The notes: generated from the letters alone by a model not told the origin. A stretch of DNA of 64,000 bases from PFJX01 sp964393825 (GCA_964393825.1 CAYMUY010000004.1:62001-126000); one strand, 5' to 3'. Numbered from the stretch's first letter, positions 38,734-47,925 are shown. Numbers and translations are program-made.

Positions 38734-40059
38734 ATGCTTGCCCTCTGGATATTGATCCTGCTCATCGTCCTCTCCGGCTTCTTTGCTCTGGCCGAGATGG
38801 CGCTGGCGTCGGCGAATCGGGCGCGACTGGCGCACTGGGCGGAGAGCGGGGACAGGGGGGCCGCCAGCGCCCTGGCGATCAAGGAGCACCCCAGCCGCCT
38901 GCTCGCGGCCACCCAGACCGGCATCACCGCCGCCGCCCTGCTGATGGGCATCTTCGGCGAGTCCGCCCTGTCCACGGCCCTGGAGGTGCTGGTGCGCGAC
39001 AGCCTGCCCGCCGCCGCGGCGTGGGCGAACGGCATCGCCTTCACCGCCACCATCATCATCGTCACGGCGGCCTCCATCATTTTTGGCGAGATCGTGCCCA
39101 AGCGCATCGCCATCGGCCAGCCGGAACGGGTGGCGACCCTGTGCGCGCCGGCCATGAGCCTGTTCATCCGGCTGCTCTCGCCCGCCATCCGCTTCCTGTC
39201 CTGGTCCGCCGACCGCTTCCTGGCGTTGTTGCCGGTCCGCTCCGCGCCGGCCGTGGCCAGCATCGAGGACATCCTCGCCTTCGTCGACGAGGGCGCGCGT
39301 TCCGGCGCGCTGCATCCCGAGGAAAGCCACATGATGGGCAACGTCCTGCGCCTGGAGGACCGCCGCCTGGCCGCGGTGATGACGCCGGTCAGCGACGTGG
39401 TCTGGGTGGATCTGCTGGCCCCGCGCGAGGACAACCTGCGCATGCTGCGGGAAGCGCCGCATTCGCAGTTACCGGTATGCAAGGGCGACATGCAGCAGGT
39501 CGTCGGCGTCGCCGAGAGCCACGACATCCTGCAGGCCGCCATCGCCGGGGAGATCGACTTCGCCAAGCTGCCGCTGGAGCAACCCCTGTTCGTGCCGAGC
39601 AGCCTCACCCTGATCGACCTACTGCGCAGCCTGCGCCAGCACAAGGCCACCTTTGCCTTCGTGGTCAGCGAATTCGGCGTCACCGAAGGCATCGTCACCC
39701 TGTCAGACCTGATGCAGTCCCTGGTCGGCGACATGATGCCGCTCTCGGACGATCCGGAAGAATCCCTCGCGGTGCGCCGCCAGGACGGCTCCTGGCTGCT
39801 CGACGGCCTGCTCGCCATCGACGAGATGAAGGACAAGCTGGGCATCCGCCATCTGCCCCAGGAGCAGCTCGGCAATTTCCACACCGTCGGCGGCTTCGTC
39901 CTCGCCTCGCTCGGCCACATCCCGCGCAAGGCGGAACGCTTCACCTGGGACGTGTGGGAATTCGAAGTGGTCGACGTCGACCGCAACCGTGTCGACCAGG
40001 TCCTGGCCAGCCGGGTGACGGAAGGCCACGCTTGCGAGGTGTCTGCAACGCCACAGTGA
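38734..40059 (+). CDS. CorC/HlyC-type membrane protein (DUF21-CBS-CorC_HlyC)
   Basis: The 441-residue protein has an N-terminal DUF21 membrane domain (LLIVLSGFFALAEMALASANRARL, ATQTGITAAALLMGIFGE, FGEIVPKRIAIGQPE). A pair of CBS domains (about 200-330, VMTPVSDVVWVDL, AFVVSEFGVTEGIVTLSDLMQSLVGD) and a C-terminal CorC_HlyC domain (about 345-430) follow. Such proteins are linked to magnesium/cobalt efflux or tolerance. The old name hemolysin is not supported by activity. Confidence 0.9.
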   Translation: MLALWILILLIVLSGFFALAEMALASANRARLAHWAESGDRGAASALAIKEHPSRLLAATQTGITAAALLMGIFGESALSTALEVLVRDSLPAAAAWANGIAFTATIIIVTAASIIFGEIVPKRIAIGQPERVATLCAPAMSLFIRLLSPAIRFLSWSADRFLALLPVRSAPAVASIEDILAFVDEGARSGALHPEESHMMGNVLRLEDRRLAAVMTPVSDVVWVDLLAPREDNLRMLREAPHSQLPVCKGDMQQVVGVAESHDILQAAIAGEIDFAKLPLEQPLFVPSSLTLIDLLRSLRQHKATFAFVVSEFGVTEGIVTLSDLMQSLVGDMMPLSDDPEESLAVRRQDGSWLLDGLLAIDEMKDKLGIRHLPQEQLGNFHTVGGFVLASLGHIPRKAERFTWDVWEFEVVDVDRNRVDQVLASRVTEGHACEVSATPQ

Positions 40060-40144
40060 GATGCGCCAATGCCAACAGGCCAGGCCGGCATCAGTCCGGG
40101 GTGTTTCCCTCCGGAATTCACCTTATCCGACCATTTACGGCAGC

Positions 40145-40167
40145 AAGGTGACGAAAAACGTCACTTT
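40145..40167. terminator. Hairpin upstream of the pilin gene
   Basis: AAGGTGACG (40145-40153) pairs with CGTCACTTT (40159-40167) around an AAAAA loop, with one G-T pair. It lies 85 bases after the CorC-like gene and about 95 bases before the pilin promoter. It could end the upstream transcript or be part of the pilin control region. Confidence 0.5.
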
Positions 40168-40261
40168 CGCCAGCGCCGTGAAAACCAAGGGGCCGCAGGG
40201 TCACGTGGAAAACATCATTTAATACAGATGGTTAATGAATTATCCAGGGAGAGGGGTGAGG

Positions 40262-40278
40262 TTGGCACGTTTCCCGCT
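40262..40278 (+). promoter_or_regulatory. Sigma-54 (-24/-12) promoter of the pilin gene
   Basis: TTGGCACGTTTCCCGCT has the invariant GG at 40264-40265 and GC at 40276-40277, exactly ten bases apart. The -24 half matches the consensus TTGGCACG fully; the -12 half reads CCGC in place of TTGC. Transcription should begin near 40289, about 65 bases before pilA. Pilin genes are classically RpoN- and PilR-dependent. Confidence 0.75.
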
Positions 40279-40353
40279 CTATACATCGCACCATGCCGAC
40301 ACGATCCACCGGCGGCGGGCTTGAACCTTCCACCCCAACATCAGGAGTCCATC

Positions 40354-40776
40354 ATGAAACAACTCTCCACTCGCCCCGGCCAGGCCGGCTTTACCCTGAT
40401 CGAACTGTTGATCGTCGTGGCCATCATCGGCATCCTGGCGGCGATTGCGGTGCCGAGTTATCAGAGCTACACGAACAAGGCGAAATTCACCGAGGTCATC
40501 AACGCGGCCGCCCCCTACAAGCTTGCCATCGACTCTTGTATGGCTGCGGGTAATGCGGCTGCCGCATGTCATGACGGGTCGAATGGTGTACCTGTCGACG
40601 ATACGTCGGGTAACGGTGGATATGTGAAAAGTGTGACAGTTGATGACAATGGCAAGATCACAGCCACGAGTTCGGGTGTCGGCAGCAGCGACATTACCTA
40701 TGAGCTGACTCCTCCCGGGACTGCCGGTGGCCCCTGGACGACCGGCGGCGGATGTAAGACTGCGGGTCTTTGCTGA
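40354..40776 (+). CDS. pilA: Type IV pilin (major pilin-like)
   Basis: The 140-residue prepilin has a 12-residue leader ending in Gly12, cleaved before Phe13, with the conserved Glu at mature position 5 (AGFTLIELLIVVAIIGILAAIAVPSYQSY). The globular part has four cysteines (62, 72, 134, 140) and ends GGGCKTAGLC, consistent with a C-terminal disulfide loop. AGGAG precedes the ATG. The 3' half uses visibly less GC-rich codons than the 5' half, as in variable pilins. It is single-gene, with its own terminator. Confidence 0.93.
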   Translation: MKQLSTRPGQAGFTLIELLIVVAIIGILAAIAVPSYQSYTNKAKFTEVINAAAPYKLAIDSCMAAGNAAAACHDGSNGVPVDDTSGNGGYVKSVTVDDNGKITATSSGVGSSDITYELTPPGTAGGPWTTGGGCKTAGLC

Positions 40777-40848
40777 TCTCCAGTTAGCTAATGCGTAGGC
40801 CGGGGTGCACGATAGCGAACCCCGGCATGTGGACTGCCACATCCCTTC

Positions 40849-40875
40849 AACGCCGGCCTCCCGCCGGCGTTTTTC
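40849..40875 (+). terminator. Intrinsic terminator after the pilin gene
   Basis: ACGCCGGC (40850-40857) and GCCGGCGT (40863-40870) form a stem followed by TTTTT. It separates pilA from the ligase-like gene that begins at 40883. Confidence 0.85.
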
Positions 40876-40882
40876 ATTACAG

Positions 40883-42778
40883 ATGACCCTCTTCCTTCTC
40901 TTCTCTTGCGTGCTTGTGGCGGGGCTTGTGGCGCCCTTTTCCTCGTTGACGGCGCTGCTGCTGTTGCCGCTCGCGCTGGCCACGCCCTGGCGGGAAGGAT
41001 GGCCCACGCGGACGCCCCTATTCTGGCTGCTGCTCGGTTGGTTGCTGTGGGTGCCCCTCACCCTGGTCTGGAGCCAGTCGCCAGGCCTCTCCGTGCCGCA
41101 GGCGGCGGTGTTGCTCTGCCTGCCCTTGGGGTGGCTGGCGGGTCGGGCCTTGCACCGCCGGGGGCAACTGAACCGCTGGCTTGAATACGGCCTGCCCGTG
41201 CTGCTGCTCTGGGGGCTGCTGCAAGGCCCCAACACGTTTACGGCCAAGCCCCAGGGGCCCTTCAACGACCCCAACACCTACGCCGCCGTACTGAATTTGC
41301 TCGTGCTTCCGGTGCTGGCGCGCTACCTAGCCGCTGATCTTGCGCGGCAGGCAGCCTTGTGGCGGATCGGGCAACTGGCGCTGCTGGCGGCTACGGCCTT
41401 CGTGGCATTTCTCACGGCCTCGCGCGGCGCTTCCCTCGCGCTCATGCTGGTGCTGCCTGTCCTAATCTGGCTGGCGCGCGGCCGATCTGATTTCAAGCGC
41501 AAGCTGTTGCTGCTGGGGACGGTGATCGGCTGTGCCTACCTGGCCGCCTATCTCGTCAGCGGCGGCGCCAATGTCGGCCAGCGCCTGGTCAATACCGTTT
41601 CGGGGGGCGATCCAGCGCGGCTGATGCTGATGCAATCGGCGTGGCTGATGGCCCAGGATCATCCCTTGTTGGGCACCGGCCTGGGCACCTTCCGTCTGTT
41701 GTATCCACAGTACCGCTCCCCTGGAGAAGCGGCCACGGCCGGGGGATGGGTGCATAACGACTATCTGCAGGTCTGGCTGGAGGCGGGGTTGCCGATGCTG
41801 CTGCTGATGTTGGGACTGGTGGCCTGGGTGGCATGGTCGATCTGGAAGACCTTGCGCGAGGTCGGGCCCGATGCCTTGCCGCGTATGGGCTATCTGACCG
41901 CGATCGCCGCCATCCTGCTGCATGCACTGGTCAATTTCCTCTTCTTCTTCTCGCTGGTGAGCCTGCTGGTCGGGCTGTATCTGGAGCGTCTTGCTCCCCC
42001 CCTTGAGAAAGCGGGCAGCCAGGAGACGCCACGTCCATCCAAGCACCTGCGCGCCATCCGCCTGGCCAGCGGCGGCTATGCCCTGATCCTCGGCTGGCTG
42101 CTGCTCGGCCAGGTGGCGGTGGAGGGCCTGCTGGGCCAGGCACGGCCGATCCAGCAGGCGCTGCTGCACTGGGGGATTGCTTATCCACGCTACGAGGTGG
42201 CCTATCGGCTGTCGATCCTCGCGCCCTTCCACCCGACGCCACAACAGGTCATGGGGCTGGAACTGGCGTCCCTGTCGGGCGAGGGTGGGCCGCTGCGCGA
42301 TGAAGCGCTCGATCGCATGGAAGCCGGCTGGCAACGCGCGCCGTGTTACCTGCCTTATGCCAACGCCGCGCTGGCCCTGATCCAGCGGGGACCCATGAAT
42401 GCGGCGCTGCGCGCGCGCGGCCAGGCCTTCGTCGCACGGAGCCTTGCGTGCAATGCCCGCCATGGGCTGTCCTACTACTACGCGGGCGCTCTGGCGACGA
42501 CCGCGGACGACGCCCTGGCATGGTGGCGCGCCGGCATGGCCGCCTCGCCGCTCGTGGCTGACGACCTGCTGTTGACCGCCGCCATCCTGTCGCGCACCGC
42601 GCCGGGCCAGGAGCAGCCTCTGACCGGGCTGGCCGAGCAGATGGCTCAAACCCTCCGCCAACTCGAAGAATCGCCCAATCTCCACGCGGATCAGGCCTTC
42701 TGGACGGAGGCACAGTACACCCTCTACCGCCTGGCCGGCAGGCGCTACCTGGACCTGGTGCCGGCACGACGAGAGTAG
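40883..42778 (+). CDS. O-antigen ligase family membrane protein, possible pilin oligosaccharyltransferase
   Basis: The 631-residue protein has about 10-12 membrane segments in its first 400 residues. It has the Wzy/WaaL ligase landmarks FNDPNTYAAVLNLLVLP, TASRGASLAL, GTGLGTFRLLYPQY and the large periplasmic loop motif GGWVHNDYLQVWLEAGLP. About 200 soluble residues with TPR-like helices follow. Genes of this family next to pilA (TfpO/PglL type) transfer glycans to pilin; others are O-antigen ligases or polymerases. Position supports the first reading, but the glycan cluster downstream on the other strand permits the second. The start at 40883 lies just after the pilin terminator. Confidence 0.8.
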   Translation: MTLFLLFSCVLVAGLVAPFSSLTALLLLPLALATPWREGWPTRTPLFWLLLGWLLWVPLTLVWSQSPGLSVPQAAVLLCLPLGWLAGRALHRRGQLNRWLEYGLPVLLLWGLLQGPNTFTAKPQGPFNDPNTYAAVLNLLVLPVLARYLAADLARQAALWRIGQLALLAATAFVAFLTASRGASLALMLVLPVLIWLARGRSDFKRKLLLLGTVIGCAYLAAYLVSGGANVGQRLVNTVSGGDPARLMLMQSAWLMAQDHPLLGTGLGTFRLLYPQYRSPGEAATAGGWVHNDYLQVWLEAGLPMLLLMLGLVAWVAWSIWKTLREVGPDALPRMGYLTAIAAILLHALVNFLFFFSLVSLLVGLYLERLAPPLEKAGSQETPRPSKHLRAIRLASGGYALILGWLLLGQVAVEGLLGQARPIQQALLHWGIAYPRYEVAYRLSILAPFHPTPQQVMGLELASLSGEGGPLRDEALDRMEAGWQRAPCYLPYANAALALIQRGPMNAALRARGQAFVARSLACNARHGLSYYYAGALATTADDALAWWRAGMAASPLVADDLLLTAAILSRTAPGQEQPLTGLAEQMAQTLRQLEESPNLHADQAFWTEAQYTLYRLAGRRYLDLVPARRE

Positions 42779-42791
42779 CGGCCAGGGTCAA

Positions 42792-44612
42792 TCATCCCGC
42801 CCGATATTCCGGCAACCATTCCCGCAGTTTCACCCTCACCTGGGCGTCGTCCGCCGACTCGACGCGTCCGAGCCAGTCCAGCATCAAGGCTACGTTGTCC
42901 GCGTCCACTTCGCGCGACCTCGCCACCCGCAGCTTCGGGTGGGGTGTCGGCAGACTGGACTCGGCATCCGCCAGCAGTTCCTCGAAGAGCTTTTCGCCAG
43001 GACGCAAACCGGTGTAGTCGATGCGGATCTCGCCCTCGTCCTTGCCGGAGAGCCGAATCATCAGGCGCGCCAGGTCGGCGATCCTGATCGGCTCGCCCAT
43101 GTCCAGCACATAGATTTCCCCACCCTGGCCCATCAGGCCGGCCTGCAACACCAGCTGCGCCGCCTCCGGGATGGACATGAAGTAGCGGGTGATTTCCGGG
43201 TGGGTAACCGTCACCGGGCCGCCCGCCTCGATCTGTTGCCGGAACTTGGGGATGACGCTGCCGGAGGAGCCCAGCACGTTGCCGAAGCGGACCGAGACGA
43301 AACGGGTGCCCTGCACCTCTTGCAGGCCCTGACAGATCATCTCCGCCAGCCGTTTGGACGCGCCCATCACATTGGTGGGGTTGACCGCCTTGTCGGTGGA
43401 GACCATGACGAAGGTCCCAACCCCGGCTTCCCGCGCGGCCCGCGCCACCACCCATGTGCCGAGCACGTTGTTCCGCAACGCTTGCAGGGTGTTGTGCTCT
43501 TCCATGAGCGGTACATGCTTGTAAGCGGCGGCATGGAACACCACGTCCGGCCGTGCCTCCCGCATGACCTGGTCGATGCGCGGGGCATCCTTCACGTCGC
43601 CGATCAGGCAGGTGATCGGTACCTCGGGAAAGCTGCCACGAAACTCCTGTTCGATCTGGTACAGGGCGTATTCGCTCATCTCGAACAGCAGCAGCCGCGC
43701 CGGCTGGAACACCGCGATCTGGCGGCACAATTCGGAGCCGATGGAGCCACCGGCGCCGGTCACCAGCACGGTCTTGCCGGCGAGAAAGCCATGCAGGCCG
43801 GCATTGTCGAGTTGCACCGGCGCCCGCCCGAGCAGGTCGTCCAGCCCGATCCTGCGCAGGGCGGCAACGGACACACGCCCCTGCACGATGTCGTCCAGTG
43901 TAGGCACGGTCAGCAGTTCGATACTCTGCGCGGCGCATGCGTCGAGCAGCCGCTTGCGCAAGGCGGGGGGCGCGGAAGGCATCGCCAGGATGGCGTCCGC
44001 GACGCCGGTACGCGCCGCCACGCTCGCCAGCTGATCCAGCCTCCCCAGCACCGGCAGGCCCTGGATGTGCCGCCCCTGCTTGGCAGGGTCGTCATCGAGC
44101 AGGCCGATCACCCGCAAGCCCGAGCGGGCATGGCCGAATTCCCGCAACAGGCGATCCGCAGCCGCCCCCGCGCCCAGCAACAGGGTAGGACGTGCGCCGT
44201 CGAGAATCACACTGAACTGACGGTCCTTCCAGGCGCGGTAGGCAAAGCGGCTGCCACCCAGAATCATGAGAAGCAATAGCGGATTGAGCACCAGCACCGT
44301 CCGTGGCAATGAAATGCCAACTCTGAGCATGATCAGTACCGTTGGAACCACCACTGCTGTTACCGCGACAGCCCGAGTTAGGCGTTGCAAATCGAGCAAG
44401 CCAGTGAAGCGCCAGATGCCACGGTGTAGACCAAAACGCCAAAAGATCGCGGTTTCTATGGGGATAACCAAGGCCAGGGTGGACATGGCATCGCGCCACT
44501 CACTCTCGGGGATGCCCAAGTTGAAACGCAGCCAGTAAGCTGCCAACCAGGCCACAGCGGTTGCAAGCGAGTCGTGCAGGAATACGAGCAGGATTCGGGG
44601 GCTTATCCTCAT
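42792..44612 (-). CDS. Membrane UDP-GlcNAc 4,6-dehydratase family (PglF/WbpM/CapD-like)
   Basis: The 606-residue protein has four N-terminal membrane segments and a Rossmann-like CoA-binding segment (LLLGAGAAADRLLREFG). A short-chain dehydrogenase domain from about 280 follows, with LVTGAGGSIGSELCRQ, the FHAAAYKHVPLMEEH block and VSTDKAVNPTNVMGASKRLAE. These enzymes make UDP-4-keto-6-deoxy sugars, the first step to bacillosamine or QuiNAc/FucNAc. It is codirectional with the sugar transferase 47 bases upstream. Confidence 0.93.
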   Translation of the reverse strand: MRISPRILLVFLHDSLATAVAWLAAYWLRFNLGIPESEWRDAMSTLALVIPIETAIFWRFGLHRGIWRFTGLLDLQRLTRAVAVTAVVVPTVLIMLRVGISLPRTVLVLNPLLLLMILGGSRFAYRAWKDRQFSVILDGARPTLLLGAGAAADRLLREFGHARSGLRVIGLLDDDPAKQGRHIQGLPVLGRLDQLASVAARTGVADAILAMPSAPPALRKRLLDACAAQSIELLTVPTLDDIVQGRVSVAALRRIGLDDLLGRAPVQLDNAGLHGFLAGKTVLVTGAGGSIGSELCRQIAVFQPARLLLFEMSEYALYQIEQEFRGSFPEVPITCLIGDVKDAPRIDQVMREARPDVVFHAAAYKHVPLMEEHNTLQALRNNVLGTWVVARAAREAGVGTFVMVSTDKAVNPTNVMGASKRLAEMICQGLQEVQGTRFVSVRFGNVLGSSGSVIPKFRQQIEAGGPVTVTHPEITRYFMSIPEAAQLVLQAGLMGQGGEIYVLDMGEPIRIADLARLMIRLSGKDEGEIRIDYTGLRPGEKLFEELLADAESSLPTPHPKLRVARSREVDADNVALMLDWLGRVESADDAQVRVKLREWLPEYRAG

Positions 44613-44659
44613 ATGGCAGAAATCCAGTTATGTGAAGCGTGGGACTTGGCGATGGCCAG

Positions 44660-45259
44660 TCAATGGCGCGAGATCAGCAGCGCAATTGTCCGAAGCAGGA
44701 TGGTGGCATCCCTAGCCAAGTTCCGTTCGCCGACATAGCGTTGATAGATGGCCAACTTGGCCGGCAAGATGCGCTGTGTGTACTCCACCTCAAGGTCGGT
44801 TGAGCCAGCCAGCAGTTCGGACTCGCGATGAAACAGTATCGAGGCTTCATCAGTAATTCCGGGTCGTACGGACAAGACCAGGCGGCGAATCTCCGGCGGA
44901 TACAAAGCCACATACTTGGGAACTTCCGGACGCGGTCCAACCAGACTCATATCACCCGCGAGCACATCGAGTAGTTGCGGAAATTCATCCAGTTTATTCC
45001 GCCGCAACCAGCGGCCAACCCGAGTAATGCGGGGATCATTCTCCATAGTGATCAGTGATGTCTTCTCGCCGGGTGCATGTCGCATCGTACGAAACTTGTG
45101 GATACGGAATTCGCGGCCTCGCCTTCCCACTCGTGTCTGGCGAAAGAAGACCGGTCCGTGGGAGTCCAGCTTGATCACGATGGCAATGAGCAGAAAGGGA
45201 AGCGCCATGACAACCAGTCCCAATCCTGACAGGAGCAGATCGAACAGCCGTTTACTCAT
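44660..45259 (-). CDS. Initiating sugar-1-phosphate transferase (PglC-like)
   Basis: The 199-residue protein is the short, monotopic type of polyprenyl-phosphate sugar transferase. It has one N-terminal re-entrant helix (RLFDLLLSGLGLVVMALPFLLIAI) and the catalytic block GPVFFRQTRVGRRGREFRIHKFRTM. The segments RVGRWLRRNKLDEFPQLLDVLAGDMSLVGPRPE and RPGITDEASILF follow. It loads the first sugar onto undecaprenyl phosphate. ATG 45259 overlaps the aminotransferase end by eight bases. Confidence 0.93.
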   Translation of the reverse strand: MSKRLFDLLLSGLGLVVMALPFLLIAIVIKLDSHGPVFFRQTRVGRRGREFRIHKFRTMRHAPGEKTSLITMENDPRITRVGRWLRRNKLDEFPQLLDVLAGDMSLVGPRPEVPKYVALYPPEIRRLVLSVRPGITDEASILFHRESELLAGSTDLEVEYTQRILPAKLAIYQRYVGERNLARDATILLRTIALLISRH

Positions 45260-46430
45260 GTCGATAAAAAAATTTTCGCAGCGCATCCACGACGCGCGAA
45301 ATGTCAGCCTCGGTCATGCGGGAGTATAGGGGCAGGCTGAGCATGCATTCGTAAGCGTGCTGACTATGCGGAAAACCTTCCCTCTTCAGTCCATAGCGGT
45401 CACGCCAATAGGGATGTAGATGTAGGGGGATGTAGTGCACGCTGCAACCGATTCCCGACGCATAAAGCGAGGTGATCAACGCATCTCTATTGATTCTCGT
45501 GTTTTGGTCCGCCAGTCTGATGACATAGAGGTGCCAAGCATGAACATCACCGTCGGACGGAAGCGGTGGCAAGACTACTGGGAGGTCCGCCAGGGCTTCG
45601 TGATAGAGCGCGGCAAGTCGTGCGCGCTTCTGCTGAAACACGTGCGCGCGTCGCAGTTGGTGAATACCGATGGCCGCTGCGATATCGGTGAGGTTGTACT
45701 TGAAACCCGGCGCGACGACCTCGTAGTACCAGCTAGGCACCTTGGCGGCAAAACGATCGAAAGCGTCGCGGTTGATGCCGTGCAGGCGCATTACCTTTGC
45801 TCTGGCGGCGATAGCCGGGTCACGTGTTACCAGCATGCCGCCCTCGCCCGTGGTCATGGTTTTATTGGCGTAGAAGCTGAACACGCTGGCATCACTGTCT
45901 AAAGTGCCTACCAAGTTGCCTCCCGAGGTTGCGGGCAAGGCGTGTGCGGCATCTTCTACCACTCTCAATCCATGACGATGCGCTAGCGCCAGGATGGACG
46001 GCATGTCTGCCGCCAGTCCGGCATAGTGCACTGGCAGGATAGCCTTGGTGCGGGAAGTGATGGCCGCTGCCACCGCAGCAGGGTCGATATTAAGCGTGCG
46101 AGGATCGATGTCGACCAATCGCACATCCGCCCCCAAGTATCGAACAACCTCTGCCGTGGCGGTGAAAGTGTGGGTGGTCGTGATCACCTCATCACCCGGG
46201 CCTATTCCGATCGCCTCCAGCGCCAGATGCAGACCGGCGGTGGCTGAATTAACGGCAATGCAATGTAGACCTTCACCACCCAGGAATGTCGCGAAGTCTG
46301 TCTCGAACAGCTTGGCTTTGGGGCCAGTGGTGAGCCAACCCGAGCGCAGGGTGTCGATGACCTCAGTTATCTCGTCCTCGCCGATCTCAGGTAATGCAAA
46401 GTGTAAAAAGTCGGTTTGATTCATGCTCAT
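45252..46430 (-). CDS. DegT/DnrJ/EryC1/StrS sugar aminotransferase
   Basis: The 392-residue PLP enzyme has the internal-aldimine lysine in SFYANKTMTTGEGGML and the PLP-phosphate region VNSATAGLHLALEAIGIGPGDEVITTT. VVEDAAHALPA supplies the Asp that contacts the pyridine N. With the dehydratase and PglC-like genes it would convert UDP-4-keto-6-deoxy-GlcNAc to the 4-amino sugar. Its ATG overlaps the stop of the upstream 88-codon remnant (ATGA). Confidence 0.93.
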   Translation of the reverse strand: MSMNQTDFLHFALPEIGEDEITEVIDTLRSGWLTTGPKAKLFETDFATFLGGEGLHCIAVNSATAGLHLALEAIGIGPGDEVITTTHTFTATAEVVRYLGADVRLVDIDPRTLNIDPAAVAAAITSRTKAILPVHYAGLAADMPSILALAHRHGLRVVEDAAHALPATSGGNLVGTLDSDASVFSFYANKTMTTGEGGMLVTRDPAIAARAKVMRLHGINRDAFDRFAAKVPSWYYEVVAPGFKYNLTDIAAAIGIHQLRRAHVFQQKRARLAALYHEALADLPVVLPPLPSDGDVHAWHLYVIRLADQNTRINRDALITSLYASGIGCSVHYIPLHLHPYWRDRYGLKREGFPHSQHAYECMLSLPLYSRMTEADISRVVDALRKFFYRHE

Positions 46431-46693
46431 TTGGCCTTTCTAGCCAAAGTTGCAGGAAAGGCACCATGACTGCGCGTCAGCGTGTGGCATACGATTGCCG
46501 TTACGCATGCATGGCCGCATGTATCGTGGCCAGTCACGCTCGGGCGGTTCACGGAGGCATGGCAAGAAGTCGGACGGGTGTAGACATGCACGAGTACCTC
46601 ATCGCTTGGCTGCACGCCGTGACCAATTGTCGCCGGTGGCGCGATGTGACGTACTGTCGGCAACGCTCGATAGTGTCCACGTCGCACGGTCAT
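46427..46693 (-). pseudogene. Remnant of a PglD/NeuD-like hexapeptide acetyltransferase
   Basis: This 88-codon frame can be read in six-residue turns: IAPPAT, IGHGVQ, PSDEVL, VHVYTR, and so on to VTGHDT. That is the left-handed beta-helix pattern of sugar O/N-acetyltransferases, and SVTGHD aligns with the catalytic-histidine region of PglD. The N-terminal UDP-sugar-binding half and the distal coils are missing, and many repeat positions hold Arg, Thr, Cys or His in place of Ile/Val. It overlaps the glycosyltransferase stop (ATGA at 46693) and the aminotransferase start (ATGA at 46430). PglD normally sits beside PglE and PglC, so the position fits. A short novel gene is the alternative. Confidence 0.5.
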
Positions 46694-47925
46694 GGTTTTT
46701 CTCCCAAAGCATCCAGGAAACGCCGCGCCAGCGTAGGGTAGGTGTGCCGTGCCAACACGAAATCGCGTCCACGCGCACCCATCTCTCGTCGGGCCACCTC
46801 TGGCAGAAGGGCCAGGTGAAGCAAGCCATTGGCCACTGCGTCTGGCGACTCCGGAGCCACAGTCAGACCGCAGTTAGCGTCGGCCACCGGATCATTACCC
46901 GCCTCGACTGAATGCAGCACCACGCAACCGGCCATCATGTAGTCCATCAGTTTGTTGGGGGCGATGCCAAAGCGGTAGATCGGTACACGCTGCCAGCCAA
47001 TGTAGGCAATGTCGATCGCCGTCAGGAAGCTCGGTATCTGGGTCTTCGGGATCGGTCCTAATAGACGCACATTGCCTATATCGTAGGTGGCGATGTGTCG
47101 TTCCAAGCGTTCGCGCTCATGGCCATCACCCACCAACAAAAACTGAAACGGCTTCTCTCGGAGTGATGCTGCTGCCCCGAGCAAAGTATCGAGAGCATTG
47201 GGACTGCCCATTGATCCTGCGTAGCCCACCACTATTCGGCCGAGGGAGTGGGCCTCGTTGATCACGACCGAGACAGCCTCACCAAGTGGTTCTGGTTCAA
47301 TGGCCCAGTCTTCTGGCGAGATGCCGTTTTGCACAATATGAAGCTTGTCCAGATCAAGCCCACGGGATGCGACGTAGTCCTGGACCTTGGGCAATATGGA
47401 GACCACCACGTCCGAGTCTCGGTAGGCTACGCTTTCGGCCCAGCTGCAGAGCAAGGCGAAGGGGTGTCTCGGCGACATTCCCGACAGTTCAATCGGAGAT
47501 AGCGGCCAGAGATCATGCAGTTCGAACACCAGCCGGGCGCCTGCCAAACGGGCGATGCGCCGTGCCACCCAGATGTCCATCGGGTAGGTGCTTGAGGCGA
47601 TCACCACATTGGGTCGGAATTCGCTCGATAGCGCAGCCGCTTCCAGCCAGACCTGGCGAAGGAATACCCAGATATTGCGGGCACGACCGATGCCGTTACC
47701 CCGATAGCGCGGCGTGGGGTACCAGCGGTAGGAGATGCCGTCGATGGACTCGTCGAGCGGCGTCATTCCTATCTCTGGCTGACGAGTTCGCACATGAGAA
47801 TAGCCCGCAGCGAGTACCTTTACCTGGTGGCCCAGCCGCACCCACTCGCGGGACAGGTGGTAGGGTCGATACTCCATCCCGAGGGAGGGGGTGCCAGCGT
47901 AATGGTTGATGTAAAGGATGTTCAT
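46690..47925 (-). CDS. Glycosyltransferase family 4 (WbuB-like)
   Basis: The 411-residue GT-B enzyme opens with ILYINHYAGTPSLGMEYRPYHLSREWVRLGH. Mid-protein motifs are VFELHDLWPLSPIELSGM and the C-domain GYAGSMGSPNALDTLL, with FGIAPNKLMDYMMAGCVVLHS near the nucleotide-sugar site. It probably adds an amino sugar in the glycan repeat. Its ATG overlaps the stop of the next upstream glycosyltransferase gene by four bases. Confidence 0.9.
   Translation of the reverse strand: MNILYINHYAGTPSLGMEYRPYHLSREWVRLGHQVKVLAAGYSHVRTRQPEIGMTPLDESIDGISYRWYPTPRYRGNGIGRARNIWVFLRQVWLEAAALSSEFRPNVVIASSTYPMDIWVARRIARLAGARLVFELHDLWPLSPIELSGMSPRHPFALLCSWAESVAYRDSDVVVSILPKVQDYVASRGLDLDKLHIVQNGISPEDWAIEPEPLGEAVSVVINEAHSLGRIVVGYAGSMGSPNALDTLLGAAASLREKPFQFLLVGDGHERERLERHIATYDIGNVRLLGPIPKTQIPSFLTAIDIAYIGWQRVPIYRFGIAPNKLMDYMMAGCVVLHSVEAGNDPVADANCGLTVAPESPDAVANGLLHLALLPEVARREMGARGRDFVLARHTYPTLARRFLDALGEKP

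Noticed and set aside
46394..46741. A 115-codon plus-strand frame over the acetyltransferase remnant
   Set aside because: It is Arg/Ser/Cys-rich, crosses two identified genes on the opposite strand, and lacks the hexapeptide pattern seen on the minus strand.
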